From Dokdonella koreensis DS-123 (lineage in GTDB: Bacteria > Pseudomonadota > Gammaproteobacteria > Xanthomonadales > Rhodanobacteraceae): 64,000 nucleotides of DNA. The stretch covers positions 2,150,686 to 2,214,685 of the forward strand of contig NZ_CP015249.1 in NCBI RefSeq assembly GCF_001632775.1, given 5' to 3'. Of the stretch, positions 1 to 12,477 are shown piece by piece. A program made the position numbers and the translations under genes. The notes under the pieces are model-generated. The model saw only the letters and a program-made list of their open reading frames with translations. It was not told the origin of the DNA and did no database searches. Every line of letters starts with the position of its first letter. Within the stretch, counting starts at the first letter, position 1.

Positions 1-2
1 GC

Positions 3-257
3 TATGGCGCCACCTACCAGGGCAAGATCTGGCTGACCCAGCACAGCGCCGCCAATCCGGACGGTCCGCTGGTGACGGCGCCGGACTACTGGGTGCACCG
101 CGCGATGGTGGCCTGGCGCGTCAACCGCAACTTCAATCTCCAGCTCAACGTCAACAACCTGACCGACAAGGAGTACTACACCCGGATCCGCAACAACGGC
201 TGGGCGACCCCGGGCGATGGACGCTCCTATGTACTGACGGCGACCTACGGGTTCTGA
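3..257 (+). CDS. TonB-dependent siderophore receptor, C-terminal end (partial)
   Basis: Only the last 84 residues are in the window; the gene starts upstream. The frame shows the closing strands of an outer-membrane beta-barrel: a segment with NVNNLTDKEYYTR, which is the usual penultimate-strand signature of TonB-dependent receptors of the FhuE/FoxA kind, and a C-terminal aromatic residue (ATYGF) as needed for BAM-assisted barrel insertion. Such receptors import ferric siderophores across the outer membrane using TonB energy. The next gene is piuC, a partner commonly found after siderophore receptors, which supports an iron-uptake role. A strong terminator follows the stop codon, so piuC probably has its own or a read-through transcript. 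The substrate cannot be told from this fragment. Confidence 0.85.
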   Translation, partial: YGATYQGKIWLTQHSAANPDGPLVTAPDYWVHRAMVAWRVNRNFNLQLNVNNLTDKEYYTRIRNNGWATPGDGRSYVLTATYGF

Positions 258-288
258 CCCGCCGGCTGCGGAACGGCGTAAAGTCCGA

Positions 289-316
289 CCCCGCCGCGTG
301 AGCGGCGGGGTTTTTT
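289..316 (+). terminator. Rho-independent terminator after the TonB receptor
   Basis: A perfect 9-bp GC stem (CCCCGCCGC / GCGGCGGGG) with a four-base loop GTGA is followed directly by six T. It lies 31 bases after the receptor stop and 21 bases before piuC, so it should separate most receptor transcripts from the genes downstream. Confidence 0.9.
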
Positions 317-337
317 CTTCGAGTCGGGGGCATCGCG

Positions 338-1024
338 ATGCTGCTGCACATTCCCGGCGTGCTCGACGCCGACCAGGTCGATCATTTCCGGCAACGGCTC
401 CAGGAGGCGAACTGGAGCGATGGGCGGATCACGGCCGGCTACCAGTCGGCCAAGGCCAAGCACAACCTGCAACTGGCCGAAACCGATCCGGCGGCGCGCG
501 AGCTCGGCGGCATCGTGCTCGACGCATTGGCGAAGAACCCGACGTTCTTCGCCGGCGCACTGCCGCTCAAGATCTACCCGCCGCTGTTCAACGCCTATGC
601 CGGCGGCCAGTCGTTCGGCTACCACGTGGACAACGCGGTCCGCTACGACCGGACCGTGCAGCCGCCGCGCCCGGTGCGGACCGACCTTTCGGCCACGCTG
701 TTCCTCTGCGATCCGGATGCCTACGACGGCGGCGACCTCGTGATCGAGGACACCTACGGCACGCACAGCGTCAAGTTGCCGGCCGGCGATCTCGTCCTGT
801 ACCCGGGCACCAGCCTGCATCAGGTGCAGCCGGTGACGCGCGGTACCCGCCTGGCCTCGTTCTTCTGGATCCAGAGCATGATCCGCGAGGATGCGCGGCG
901 CCGGCTGCTGTTCGAGCTGGACGTGTCGATCCAGCAACTGACCGCACGCATTCCGGATGCGCCGGAGCTGATCCAGCTGACCGGCATCTACCACAACCTG
1001 CTGCGGCAGTGGACCGATGTCTGA
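338..1024 (+). CDS. piuC: PKHD-type Fe(II)/2-oxoglutarate hydroxylase PiuC
   Basis: A 228-residue protein of the usual PiuC/YbiX length. The double-stranded beta-helix iron site is visible: His96 and Asp98 in GYHVDNAV, His161 in [13 protein letters not shown], and Arg171 as the likely 2-oxoglutarate ligand. The family uses Fe(II), O2 and 2-oxoglutarate to hydroxylate an unknown substrate and is typically expressed with siderophore receptors under iron limitation. Here it follows such a receptor. Its last eight bases overlap the start of the Sel1-repeat gene, which implies coupled translation. No clear Fur box is visible, so iron control is inferred from family and context only. Confidence 0.93.
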   Translation: MLLHIPGVLDADQVDHFRQRLQEANWSDGRITAGYQSAKAKHNLQLAETDPAARELGGIVLDALAKNPTFFAGALPLKIYPPLFNAYAGGQSFGYHVDNAVRYDRTVQPPRPVRTDLSATLFLCDPDAYDGGDLVIEDTYGTHSVKLPAGDLVLYPGTSLHQVQPVTRGTRLASFFWIQSMIREDARRRLLFELDVSIQQLTARIPDAPELIQLTGIYHNLLRQWTDV

Positions 1025-1718
1025 GGCGCCGGCCGATGCCGCCGCCGTCGCGCGGCGCTTGCGGGAGGCGGCACGCGACGGCGACGTCGCCGCGCAGTAC
1101 CTGCTCGGCCAGATGCACCTGGAGGGGCGTGGCGTGGCGCTCGATCCGCAGGAAGGCCTGCACTGGTATCAGCTGGCCGCCAGTGCCGGGCACGCGCTGG
1201 CGATGAACATGGTCGGGCGCTGCCACGAGCTGGGTCGCGGCACGCCGGTCAACCTGGAGCTGGCCGCCGCCTGGTATCGCCGCGCCGCCGAGTGCGGCCT
1301 GGACTGGGGCCAGTACAACTACGCGCAGCTGCTGGCGAAAGGACGCGGCGTGCCCGAGGATCGGGCGCGTGCCCTGGCGCTGTATCGCCTGGCGGCCGGA
1401 CAGGGGCATGCCAAGTCGATGAACCTGGTCGGCCGCCACTACGACGAGGGCTGGCTGGTCGAGCGCGATCCGGCGGCGGCGCGCGACTGGTACCGGCGCG
1501 CCGCCGAGGGCGGCGACTTCCGCGGCCAATGCAGCTATGCCTCGGTGCTGGCCCTGGCCGGCGAGATCGACGAGGCCGTGGCCTGGCTGCGCAAGGCGGC
1601 ACAAACCGCGACGCCGGCCTTCCTCGACCAGCTCAAGGCCAGCCTCGCCGGGTCGCCGATCGCGTCGCTGCGGGCGCTCGGCGCGACGCTGCCGGACGGC
1701 GCGGCGGCCGTCGGCTGA
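1017..1718 (+). CDS. Sel1-like repeat (tetratricopeptide) protein
   Basis: A 233-residue soluble protein with no signal peptide. At least four Sel1-type helical repeats can be read between about residues 20 and 190, each with the A..Y..G...LG.G or GHA.AMN..G pattern (for example [19 protein letters not shown] and [16 protein letters not shown]). Sel1 repeats form alpha-solenoids that bind other proteins. It overlaps piuC by eight bases. PiuC followed by a Sel1 protein is a recurring pair beside siderophore receptors in pseudomonads and xanthomonads, so it probably works with PiuC or the receptor, but the partner is not known. Confidence 0.9.
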   Translation: MSEAPADAAAVARRLREAARDGDVAAQYLLGQMHLEGRGVALDPQEGLHWYQLAASAGHALAMNMVGRCHELGRGTPVNLELAAAWYRRAAECGLDWGQYNYAQLLAKGRGVPEDRARALALYRLAAGQGHAKSMNLVGRHYDEGWLVERDPAAARDWYRRAAEGGDFRGQCSYASVLALAGEIDEAVAWLRKAAQTATPAFLDQLKASLAGSPIASLRALGATLPDGAAAVG

Positions 1719-1763
1719 TACCATCGTGCACTTTGCGCGGCCGCCATGCCGCAGGAGTGCGTG

Positions 1764-2078
1764 ATGGGGGATTGGGTCGAGGTCTGCACGACCTTCGAGT
1801 TGCTGCCGGGCGAGTTTCGCGTGGCCTGGGACGGCGACACGGCCATCGCCGTGTTCAACGTCGACGGCCAGTTCTACGCGATCGAGGACGTCTGCCCGCA
1901 TGATGGCGGCGAGCTGGCCGGCGGTGTCGTCGAGGGCTTCCAGGTGGAGTGCCCGCGCCACGGCGCGCGCTTCGACCTGCGCACCGGCGACGTGCTGTGC
2001 CCGCCGGCGTACGAGCCGGTGGCCAGCTTCCCCGTCAAGGTCGAGCACGGCATCGTCTGGACGCGCGACGACCGCTGA
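1764..2078 (+). CDS. Rieske [2Fe-2S] ferredoxin-like protein
   Basis: A 104-residue Rieske domain. The cluster ligands are plain: Cys44 and His46 in CPH, and Cys63 and His66 in CPRH, spaced as in the ferredoxin components of non-haem iron oxygenases and NirD-like proteins. There is no signal peptide, so it is cytoplasmic. The start at 1764 is chosen over an in-frame ATG at 1746 because AGGAG lies six bases before 1764 and the shorter form begins at the usual family N-terminus (GDWVEVC). It is likely an electron carrier. No oxygenase alpha subunit is adjacent, so the partner is unknown; being behind piuC, an iron-related role is possible. Confidence 0.9.
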   Translation: MGDWVEVCTTFELLPGEFRVAWDGDTAIAVFNVDGQFYAIEDVCPHDGGELAGGVVEGFQVECPRHGARFDLRTGDVLCPPAYEPVASFPVKVEHGIVWTRDDR

Positions 2079-2090
2079 GCGCCCGTACCG

Positions 2091-3302
2091 TCACCGATCC
2101 GGCAGGCCAGGGTCGAAGCCGTCGCCGAAGAGCCTGTCGCCGGGCAGCGTGACCACGGCGGCGCGCGGCATGGAGTCCGTATCGCGGCCGTTCAACAGCA
2201 CTTGGCGGCCGTCCGGACTGACCGCGCTGGCGACCAGTTCCCAGCCTTCGCCGCCGAAGGCGATGCCCTGGCTGGCCAGCAGGGTGCCGAGGTCGCGCAT
2301 GCCCGAGGCGGCGGTCCACAGGAACGGCCGCCGGGCCGGAAGGGCGCCGAACGGTTCCTCAGCCAGGATCGTGTAGGTGCCGACGATCGTCGTGCCGTCG
2401 TCGCTGAGGTCCCAGGCCGTGTACGGCGGCTGCGCCCCCGCCGGCAGTCCCGAAGGATCCAGGTAGGTGGCGCCGCCGGCCTCGGTCCAGAACCAGGCCA
2501 GCGCCCAGGCCGGATCGTCCGGGGTGACGTCGCCGCCGGGGCCGCCGCCGACGATCATCGAGCAGTCGGCATTGCAGGCCATGGCGCGGCCGAGCGGGCG
2601 CCCTTCGGCGTCGCGCAGCATGCTGGCGACGCCGTCGGACCAGCGTGCGCCGTAGTAGTAGCGGTTCGGAAACGCCGGATCGGGCCGGTAGTAGAAGTGA
2701 CCGATCGCGACGCGACCGTCGTCGCCGACCGCCCAGGCTTCGCCGCCTTCCAGCTCCGCCGGTACCGGCAGCGTGCGCTGTCCGGCGGCCGCATCCCAGA
2801 TCCAGGGACGGTTCGGTGCCGGCTGGCCCGGCACCGGCTGCATGCGGCCGGCGCCGACGATGCGCGTGCCGTCGGCGGAGACGCCGTAGGGGAACGCATC
2901 GTGCAGGCTCAGGCCGGGCAGGGGAGCCCAGCTGCCTTCGTCCTGCCGGAACCACGGCGCCAAGATGGGTGCCGGCGGCGTCTGCATGGTGCGACGGACC
3001 ACCGCGATGGTCCTCCCGTTCTTCGACAGCGCCGGAGTGACGTCGCTGGTGTAGCTGATCGGGCCGCCGCCCAGGGGTTCGGGCGAGGACGCCTCCGGCG
3101 GCCAGCGCAGCACGCCGTCATCGACGGAAGTGCCCACGACGGTGCCGTCGGCGGCCAGGCTGGCGGCGTGCTCGCCCGGCTGCAGCACCAGTTCCCGGAA
3201 CGCGAGCCCTTGTGCCAGCAGCGGAGTGCCGGCGAGCAGCAGGCATGAAAGCAGGGCGCGCGGCAGGCGCTGCGCGTTACGGCGGGACGTGCAAGAGGGC
3301 AT
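2091..3302 (-). CDS. Secreted HAF-repeat (beta-propeller-like) protein with LF-GDGFD C-terminus
   Basis: A 403-residue protein with a signal peptide (basic start, hydrophobic LLSCLLLAGTPLLAQG). The body repeats the HAF-type unit in which a strand ending S.DG..IVG recurs, such as GVSADGTRIVGAG, DLSDDGTTIVGTY and AVSPDGRQVLLNG, as in predicted extracellular HAF-family repeat proteins. Their function is unknown. The C-terminus carries DRLFGDGFD at residues 389-397, a motif shared by four other secreted proteins in this window. It is convergent with the Rieske gene, with only 12 bases between the stops, and stands alone as a transcript. No catalytic residues are recognisable. Confidence 0.8.
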   Translation of the reverse strand: MPSCTSRRNAQRLPRALLSCLLLAGTPLLAQGLAFRELVLQPGEHAASLAADGTVVGTSVDDGVLRWPPEASSPEPLGGGPISYTSDVTPALSKNGRTIAVVRRTMQTPPAPILAPWFRQDEGSWAPLPGLSLHDAFPYGVSADGTRIVGAGRMQPVPGQPAPNRPWIWDAAAGQRTLPVPAELEGGEAWAVGDDGRVAIGHFYYRPDPAFPNRYYYGARWSDGVASMLRDAEGRPLGRAMACNADCSMIVGGGPGGDVTPDDPAWALAWFWTEAGGATYLDPSGLPAGAQPPYTAWDLSDDGTTIVGTYTILAEEPFGALPARRPFLWTAASGMRDLGTLLASQGIAFGGEGWELVASAVSPDGRQVLLNGRDTDSMPRAAVVTLPGDRLFGDGFDPGLPDR

Positions 3303-3471
3303 CGGGGCCTCGGCAGGCGGTTCGGGAAGGACCGTAGCCTGCCGTTACGGCATCCGGCGCACATTCGCGCCGGATGCCAGGAGCGCTCCGGATGCTCCAA
3401 TTGCGCTCGATCCGGAGGACCGGAACGCTAGGCCGCGATGCCGCCGGTTGCCGGCGGCATCGGCAATCGGA

Positions 3472-5844
<2,373 letters not shown>

Positions 5845-6023
5845 GACAGTCTCCGGAAAGCGAAGGGAAGGCGTGCGCGGGCCGGACGGCCCGGATGGGC
5901 AATTTTCGGGGTTTGCGGCAACAGGGGCAAGGGAAAGCCCACGGGTGCCACGATCCGGCTCCGTCCGCAAGGTCTCGCCGCGGTGTCGGGTCGCTGCCGG
6001 CGCGCCGCGCACCGGGAGGGTGG

Positions 6024-8444
6024 ATGCATGGGTCCTGCTACGCTATGCCGATGGCAGCAAGGCATTACCGTTTCCGCACCTTCAGGCTCGACCCCGCCGC
6101 CCGTGAACTGTGGAAGGACGACGAACTGGTCGTCCTTCCCGGCAGCGCGCTCGATTGCCTGGTGTACCTGGTCGAGCACCGCGAACGTGCCGTCGGCCGC
6201 GACGAGCTGATCGCGGCGGTCTGGGGCCGGGCGGACGTGGCCGATACGCTGCTGGCGCAGACCGTACTGCGGGTCCGGCGCACGCTCGGCGACAGCGGTA
6301 GCGATGGCGCGATCCGCACGGTGGCCCGGTTCGGTTACCGCTGGGTCGAAGAAACGATGGTCGACGGCGACGGCAGCGAGCCGGTCGCCGCACCGCGGCC
6401 GGCGGTCGAGCCGGCCGGACCGGACGAGGCGGACGGCGAGGCCACGCAGGACGCAGGCGCTCCGGCGGCGGTCCGGGACCCGCCGCCGCGGCGGCGGACG
6501 TTCTGGCCCGGCGTGGCTCTCGTGCTGGGCATGGTCTGCATTGCGATCCTGGCGATGCTCTGGCCCGGCCGGCACGGTTCGGATCCCTCCGGTCCGGTGG
6601 CCGCGTCGGAAGCTCCGGCGGGGAAGACCTCGCCGTCGCCCGCCCTGGTGCTGCCCGCGAGCGTGCCGGACACGGCCGATTGGAGCTGGCTGCGCCTCGG
6701 GCTGATGGACCTGGTCGGCAATCGGCTGCGGCAGGGCGGCCTGCCGACCGCGCCGAGCGAGAACGTGCTGGCGCTGCTCGGCGGTCTCGGCGACGCCGAC
6801 CTGGCTGCCGCACCGGCCGCCGCCGGCGCCTGGCGCATCGTGCCGAAAGCCGAGTACCGCGATGGCGCGTGGAAGGTCCAGTTGCAGGCGCGGCGGGATG
6901 CGGGCCCGCCGCACGAGGTGGAAGCGACCTCCGACGACGTGCTCAAGGCGGCGCGCAGCGCCACCGACGTGTTGCTGATCCGGCTCGGTTACGCGCCGCC
7001 GCAGGGCGGCGAGGTGGTGCGTTCGCTGGCCCTGGAGGAACTGGTCCAGCGCACCAAGGCGGCGATCCTGGCCGACCAGTTCGACCTCGCCCGGCACCTG
7101 ATCGAGCAGGCCCCCGAGTCGCTGCGCGCCACACCCGAAGTGGAGCTGCGCCTGGCCCAGATCGACCAGGGACGCGGCCTCAACGCCGAAGCGGAGGTGC
7201 GCCTGCAGGCGCTGCTGGACCGCGTGCCGGCCAGCCTCGACCCGGCGCTGCGGGGCCGCATCCTGATCAGCCTGGGTTCGACCCAGTACCGGCGCCGGCA
7301 GCTGGCCGCCGCCAGCCAGACCTTCGACGAGGCGATCGAGGTCCTGGAAGGGGCCGGCGACCCCATCGCGCTGGCCGGCGCCTACGGCGGCCGGGCCGCC
7401 ATTGCCTCGCAGGACGAGAAACTCGACCAGGCTGCCGCCGACCTCGGCCGGGCCCGGGTGGAGATGGAGGCGGGCGGCGATGCCCTGGGCCTGGCGCAGG
7501 TGGACATGAACCTCGGCCTGGTCCAGATCAAGAACTACCGGCCGGCGCAGGCGCTGCCGATGCTGCGCGGCGCCGAGGCCCGGATCGCCGTGTTGGGCGC
7601 GCGTGAAGAACTGGCCTATGTCCGCTATGGGATGGTCGGTGCCCAGCTACAGCTGCTCGACTACGGTGGCGCCCAGGCCACGGTCGCACAGTTCTGGCCG
7701 CCGGAGGCGCATACCGGCAACGCGCGCCTGCGCTGGCGCCTGACGGTGACCAAGGTCTACGTGCTGCTCGCCACCGGCCGCCTCGACGAGGCCGACACCC
7801 TGCTCTCGCAGATCGAGCAGGGCGCGGGTGACGCCGACGACTACGCGGCGCATTCGGCCGGACGGGCGCTGACGGCGCTGGTCGTGGCGGCGCGCGGCCG
7901 CTTCGAGGAGGCCGCGCCCCTGGCCAAGGCGGCGCTCACCGGCGAACTGGAGTACGAACAGCCCGACCTGTACCTGACCACCTGGGCCGTGCGGCTGCGC
8001 TGCCTGCGCCGCAGCGGGCAGGTGGACGCGGCGGTGGCGGAAACCGTGGCACTGCGCAGCTGGGTCGAGGGACGGCCCAATCTCTGGCGCCGCACCTATG
8101 CCACGCTGGCCGAGGCCGAGCAGGCCTGGGCGCTCAGCCGGACCGAGGCGGCGCTGCAGCGTTTCGCCGACGCGTTCGAGCAGGCCGAGCGGTTGGGCAT
8201 CCCCGACGACCTGGTCGAGGTGGCCGAGCCGTATGCCCTGGCGCTGATCGAAATCGGGCAGGTCGATCGCGCCAGCACCGTGGTCGGCCGCGTCGCTGCC
8301 TGGGCCGAGCACGACCTGCGTGCGGCCTGGGCGCAGGCCCAGCTGTACCGTGCCCAGGCGCGGACCAGCGCCTGGCACCGGGCGACCGAACAGGTCCTGA
8401 AGCTGGCCGGCGAGCGGGCGTTGCCGGCCGTGACCATCGATTAG
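6024..8444 (+). CDS. Winged-helix (OmpR/CadC-type) transmembrane regulator with TPR domain
   Basis: An 806-residue one-component regulator. Residues about 15-110 form an OmpR-type winged helix ([11 protein letters not shown], then the recognition-helix region [15 protein letters not shown] and the wing GYRWVEE). A proline- and alanine-rich linker leads to one membrane segment at about residues 160-181 ([17 protein letters not shown]), placing the rest outside the membrane. The C-terminal 600 residues are helical with TPR-like units. This layout is that of CadC-like proteins that sense an envelope signal. Starts at 6045 or 6051 are also possible; 6024 has GGGAGGG just upstream. The large secreted protein downstream is a plausible target. 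No response-regulator receiver domain is present. Confidence 0.85.
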   Translation: MHGSCYAMPMAARHYRFRTFRLDPAARELWKDDELVVLPGSALDCLVYLVEHRERAVGRDELIAAVWGRADVADTLLAQTVLRVRRTLGDSGSDGAIRTVARFGYRWVEETMVDGDGSEPVAAPRPAVEPAGPDEADGEATQDAGAPAAVRDPPPRRRTFWPGVALVLGMVCIAILAMLWPGRHGSDPSGPVAASEAPAGKTSPSPALVLPASVPDTADWSWLRLGLMDLVGNRLRQGGLPTAPSENVLALLGGLGDADLAAAPAAAGAWRIVPKAEYRDGAWKVQLQARRDAGPPHEVEATSDDVLKAARSATDVLLIRLGYAPPQGGEVVRSLALEELVQRTKAAILADQFDLARHLIEQAPESLRATPEVELRLAQIDQGRGLNAEAEVRLQALLDRVPASLDPALRGRILISLGSTQYRRRQLAAASQTFDEAIEVLEGAGDPIALAGAYGGRAAIASQDEKLDQAAADLGRARVEMEAGGDALGLAQVDMNLGLVQIKNYRPAQALPMLRGAEARIAVLGAREELAYVRYGMVGAQLQLLDYGGAQATVAQFWPPEAHTGNARLRWRLTVTKVYVLLATGRLDEADTLLSQIEQGAGDADDYAAHSAGRALTALVVAARGRFEEAAPLAKAALTGELEYEQPDLYLTTWAVRLRCLRRSGQVDAAVAETVALRSWVEGRPNLWRRTYATLAEAEQAWALSRTEAALQRFADAFEQAERLGIPDDLVEVAEPYALALIEIGQVDRASTVVGRVAAWAEHDLRAAWAQAQLYRAQARTSAWHRATEQVLKLAGERALPAVTID

Positions 8445-8664
8445 AAGTCTGAACGGACGGCCCGTACGCGGTCCGCCATAATCGATCGCGCATCGCGTAA
8501 CTGACTGATGCATCGGTATTCGGCGCGCTTCTAATCGTTCCCGAACCGTTCACGCATCGCGGCCGAATGCAACCGGCGCCGTCCCGCGGGAGACTCGGCC
8601 TGCAATAAGCGGCCGCGCCGCTCTGCCTGGCATCCCGCACACGAATCCGAGGTAGCTCGATCCC

Positions 8665-11262
8665 ATGAAGAAGGTTCTATCGGTACTGATTTGCATGGCC
8701 CTGGGCACCGCCCACGCGGCGGCGACCGCGCAGGCGCCTGCCGGAAGCGGCGAGCTGCCGCTGGCCGGCGTCTACGGCGGCGCGCTGAAGGACCCGGTCA
8801 TCGCCGGGGACTATGTGTATGTGCCCAGCGGGCGCATCGTCAGCGCCTGGAACTACGCCGATCCGGCCGCCCCGGTACTGGTGTCGAGCACCCGGCTGAC
8901 GCCGGCCAGCGGCACCCTGCGCGGGCTGACGCGCTGGGGCGACTACCTCTACGCCAGCTGGCAGGCCGGTGACGACAGCGCCGGCGTGGCGGTGTACTCG
9001 CTGCGCGATCCGGCGCGTCCGGAACTGGTCAACGAGTTCAGCGACTACGCGTCTCCGGCCTACAAGAACCTGTGGACCCTGGCGGCCGCGAACGGCTACC
9101 TGTACCTGTTCGATGCCGAGAACGGCATCTACTTCGGCGACCTGGCGGCCGACGCGCTGCACCCGACCTTCACGCGGCTGCTGCGCACGCCGGTACCGTA
9201 CGAGCGCAGCCAGGTCGACGGCGACCGCATCTACATCAGCGGCACGACGTTCTCGTCGGAGCCGGTCCATGTGTGCTCGACCCTCGACGTCGCCACGCCG
9301 TCCGCGCCGGTCTTCCTGGACACCCACTGCGGCCACGGCGACCAGATCGAGAACTTCCGCAGCCGCATCCAGGCGCCGTACGCGGCGACCTTCGGGCTGA
9401 AGTTCAGCCTGTACGATCCGGCCACGCCGGCCGGCGGCGGGCCGATCGGCAGCATCGACACGCTGCCGGCGACCGACGGCTTCCTGGCCGGCAACTACGC
9501 CTACAGCCTGGGCTTCGACGGGATCGACATCCACGACATCAGCAACCCGGCCGCCCCGACGACGGTGGGTTCCTCGCCGGTCAGGGCGCTCGGCGCCGAT
9601 GCGGTCACCCCGCTGGCCGACGGCGCGCTGGTGCTGACCAGTACCGACCGCTTCATCCGCCTGGACGTGGCCACCGATCCCCTCGACCCGATCGAGACCA
9701 GCGTGGTCACGCCGCCCGGCGGCGCGGCCGCGCGCGACATCGCGCTGGTGAACGGCAAGGCGCTGATCCTGCAGGAGAACTACGGAATCACCAAGGTCGA
9801 CCCGGTGAGCTTCGAAACGCTGTCGCGGTTCGATGCCGCGCTGCCCGAGGCGCTCAACCAGCGCGACTTCGAGCAGTTCGCGGTCGACGGCCAGCGCGCC
9901 TACCTCGTTGCCTGGGGCTATGGCCTCATCGTCGCGGACCTCTCGTTCGACCGGCCGTTCGAACTGGGACGGCTGGAGTTCCCGTACGCCTCGGCGGTGG
10001 CCGCCAGCGGCAACTACGCGTACCTGGGCACGTCCACCAACGGTGGCTTCCTGCAGGTCGTGGACGTGTCGGTGCCGGAGAAGCCGGTGCTGCGCGGCAG
10101 CCTGGCGGTGCCGACGATCAACCGCCTGCAGGTGCACGGCAACTACGTCTATGCCGCCGACGAGCTGTCCGGTATCCACGTCTTCGACGTCAGCGATCCG
10201 GACGCGCCGACCCAGGTGCAGCTGTGGAACGATGGCTGCGCCGATCTCGGTGGCTACACCGCCCGCGACATCGCACTCAACGAGACCGGCACGCTGGCCG
10301 CCGTCGGCTGCCCGACCGGCCTGCACCTGCTCGACCTCAGCCGTCCGGCCAGCCCGACGCGAGTCGGCGGCTATGCGGCCGAATGGGCCAACGCGCGCGT
10401 GGACATCCGTGGTGACCGTGCCTGGTACGCCGACGCCAACGGCCTCCGGGCGTTCGACATCACCACGCCGAGCGCCCCGGCGCTGGTCGGCGAGACCAGC
10501 CTGGTCGGCTTCGCGCCGCGCCGGCTGCGCGCCACCGGCGACGGCCGCGTGGTCGCGTTCGGCACCACCACCGGCATGCACGTGTTCGGCCAGATCGAGC
10601 CGACCGAGCCACCGGCCGACCGGCTGTTCGCCGACGGCTTCGATGTGGCGCCGCCGGCCGGTGCCGTCAGCACCTACGACGACCTGGTCGAAGGCACGCA
10701 GGGCACGAGCTTCCGCTACAACGGCGTGACCTATCGCGAAGTCAACGAAGTCCACGGCTACTGGCCCGGCCCGGAGCACGAGCCGTTCACGCCCGGCTCG
10801 TGGCTGGACGGCGGCCTCGGCAACGAGTTCCTGATCGAGGACTCGAGCTACCTGTTCAACGACTTCCCGGCGTTCGGCAGCTCGCCGAACATGATGACGT
10901 TCGGTGCGGGTGAGCTGGTCATCGCAGGCGGCAACCTCAACATCGGTCCGCTGGCCAGCGCGTGGCTCGATCTGGACGAGGTCGCCTCGTCGGCGAGCAT
11001 GCAGCTGGCCTACTACGAGAACGGCCCCTGGGGCGGCATCAGCATCCATCTCGACGCGTACAAGGACGGCGTCAAGGTCGGCGGCACGCAGCTGTCGATC
11101 ACCAGCACCGATCCGAACGGCCGCGACAACGTGACCACCAATTCGCTGTCGGTCACCGGCGTGGAGTTCGATTCGCTCCACCTGTACTCGCAGCTCGACG
11201 GCGAGTACACGGCACCGCGCGTGATGGTCGACGACCTGCGGCTGACCGCGCCCGTTCGCTGA
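8665..11262 (+). CDS. Large secreted LVIVD-repeat protein with C-terminal beta domain
   Basis: An 865-residue exported protein (signal peptide MKKVLSVLICMALGTAHAAA). Residues about 30-640 carry repeated units of the LVIVD type, where strands such as NYAYLGTS, LQVVDVS and YVYAADELSGIHVFDVSD recur, giving a likely cell-surface beta-propeller. At about 652-660 comes DRLFADGFD, the motif that ends other secreted proteins here. It is followed by a further 200-residue beta-rich domain of PEP-CTERM-like exoprotein style (SGNEFLIEDSS-type segments), so the motif sits internally. Function is unknown. It lies 220 bases after the membrane regulator gene, in the same direction, and may be controlled by it. 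Confidence 0.82.
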   Translation: MKKVLSVLICMALGTAHAAATAQAPAGSGELPLAGVYGGALKDPVIAGDYVYVPSGRIVSAWNYADPAAPVLVSSTRLTPASGTLRGLTRWGDYLYASWQAGDDSAGVAVYSLRDPARPELVNEFSDYASPAYKNLWTLAAANGYLYLFDAENGIYFGDLAADALHPTFTRLLRTPVPYERSQVDGDRIYISGTTFSSEPVHVCSTLDVATPSAPVFLDTHCGHGDQIENFRSRIQAPYAATFGLKFSLYDPATPAGGGPIGSIDTLPATDGFLAGNYAYSLGFDGIDIHDISNPAAPTTVGSSPVRALGADAVTPLADGALVLTSTDRFIRLDVATDPLDPIETSVVTPPGGAAARDIALVNGKALILQENYGITKVDPVSFETLSRFDAALPEALNQRDFEQFAVDGQRAYLVAWGYGLIVADLSFDRPFELGRLEFPYASAVAASGNYAYLGTSTNGGFLQVVDVSVPEKPVLRGSLAVPTINRLQVHGNYVYAADELSGIHVFDVSDPDAPTQVQLWNDGCADLGGYTARDIALNETGTLAAVGCPTGLHLLDLSRPASPTRVGGYAAEWANARVDIRGDRAWYADANGLRAFDITTPSAPALVGETSLVGFAPRRLRATGDGRVVAFGTTTGMHVFGQIEPTEPPADRLFADGFDVAPPAGAVSTYDDLVEGTQGTSFRYNGVTYREVNEVHGYWPGPEHEPFTPGSWLDGGLGNEFLIEDSSYLFNDFPAFGSSPNMMTFGAGELVIAGGNLNIGPLASAWLDLDEVASSASMQLAYYENGPWGGISIHLDAYKDGVKVGGTQLSITSTDPNGRDNVTTNSLSVTGVEFDSLHLYSQLDGEYTAPRVMVDDLRLTAPVR

Positions 11263-11381
11263 GCGCCGGGGCCGTCCCGCGCGTCGTCGCCCCGATGACG
11301 GCGCGCGTGGCCCCCGGCGGCGTCCGCGCGTGCATTCGCCGCGCGGGCGCCGCCGTCCCGCACCTCCCATCTGGAGATCTC

Positions 11382-12347
11382 ATGTCTGTTTCCTTCCCGT
11401 ATGGCCGCCGCGGCGGCGCGGCAGCGCTTCTCGTCGGCCTTGCGTCGGCTTCGACGGTGGCCTTCGCCCAAAGCGATCCGGTCGTCATGTTCGACGGTTT
11501 CGACGGCTGTGCACCGGTGCAGAGCACGATCGGACCCGAAGGCGGCGAATTGCGCCTGTGCGGCGCGCAGCTGACGGTACCGCCCGGTTCGGTCGGCGCA
11601 CCGACCACGTTCGGCATCGAACGACTCGAGTCCGCCCCGCCGGCGCCGTTCGACATGGAGCCGGCGGGCCCGGCGTTCCGTTTCACGCCCGACACCCTAG
11701 CGCTGAACCCGCCGGCGATCGTGCGCGTGCCGCGCGTGGACGGTCGTCGCGGCGGCCTGGCGGTGGACGTCCCGTCCGAAGGCGGCTTCCTGCTGATCGA
11801 GGCCTGCGGTCAGAGCCAGGGCGGCCTGCTGCAGTACTTCGGCGGGCTCGGCACGTTCGGCGCGTTCCGCTTCGTCGGGCCGCTGCCCGATTCCACGCAG
11901 GGTCTCGGCGACGGCACGATCACGGCGGTCGCGGACGGCATCGACACGGCCTACGACATCGACACGCCCGGCAACAACTATGCGATCTACCAGGACCGTC
12001 CCGACGGCGGCCGGCAGATCCTCGTCACCGCGATGAACGATCTGCCCAACGGCCAATTCGAGTACCTGCGTCTGGATCTGGCCGTCAACGCCGCGACCGG
12101 GCAGGGCAGCATCGTCCAGATCTCCCTGCTGGGCCCGGTCAACGGCAGCTACATCCTCGGCCTGCTCGGCCAGGCGTCGATCAGCTTCGGCGATCTGAGC
12201 GACGGACGCGTTCGCGCGGACATCGAGGCGAACCTGGTGTCGGGGCCGCAGAACATCGCGTTCCGGGCGCAGATCGACGTCGGCGTCGAACGCTACATCT
12301 TCCCGCCGTCGCTGAGCTGTCCGGAGTCGCCACCGGGCCTGCAGTAA
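11382..12347 (+). CDS. Secreted protein with ZU5-like N-terminal domain, function unknown
   Basis: A 321-residue protein with a signal peptide ending near AFAQ (residue 30). Directly after it is MFDGFDGC (residues 36-43), a variant of the LF-x-DGFD motif placed at the N-terminus. Then comes a segment resembling ZU5-like domains: IGPEGGELRLCGAQLTVPPG, in which a G-G-x-L strand leads to a V-P-P-G turn. The remaining 200 residues are beta-rich with no recognised family. The frame is open upstream, but ATG 11382 is chosen because it begins a clear signal peptide and TGGAGA lies seven bases before it. It follows the LVIVD protein by 119 bases and could be a second exported partner. Confidence 0.75.
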   Translation: MSVSFPYGRRGGAAALLVGLASASTVAFAQSDPVVMFDGFDGCAPVQSTIGPEGGELRLCGAQLTVPPGSVGAPTTFGIERLESAPPAPFDMEPAGPAFRFTPDTLALNPPAIVRVPRVDGRRGGLAVDVPSEGGFLLIEACGQSQGGLLQYFGGLGTFGAFRFVGPLPDSTQGLGDGTITAVADGIDTAYDIDTPGNNYAIYQDRPDGGRQILVTAMNDLPNGQFEYLRLDLAVNAATGQGSIVQISLLGPVNGSYILGLLGQASISFGDLSDGRVRADIEANLVSGPQNIAFRAQIDVGVERYIFPPSLSCPESPPGLQ

Positions 12348-12365
12348 TCCGCAGCCCGGGTCGGA

Positions 12366-12394
12366 GCGCCTCGCCGCCGCTACGGGCGAGGCGC
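12366..12394 (+). terminator. Hairpin after the ZU5-like gene
   Basis: A perfect 10-bp stem (GCGCCTCGCC / GGCGAGGCGC) with a nine-base loop lies 19 bases after the stop codon. No T-run follows, so it may be a Rho-assisted 3' end or an RNA-stabilising hairpin. Confidence 0.35.
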
Positions 12395-12477
12395 CCGGCT
12401 TCGGGGCGGGATCCGCCACGGGACGCACGGGCGCGCGCGATTGCATAGACTGTGCGCAGCCGCCCCCGGGAGATCCC

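Noticed and set aside
8677-11370. An 897-residue frame on the minus strand
   Set aside because: It shadows the LVIVD gene on the opposite strand; the residue mix is Arg/Val/Gln-biased and without domains.
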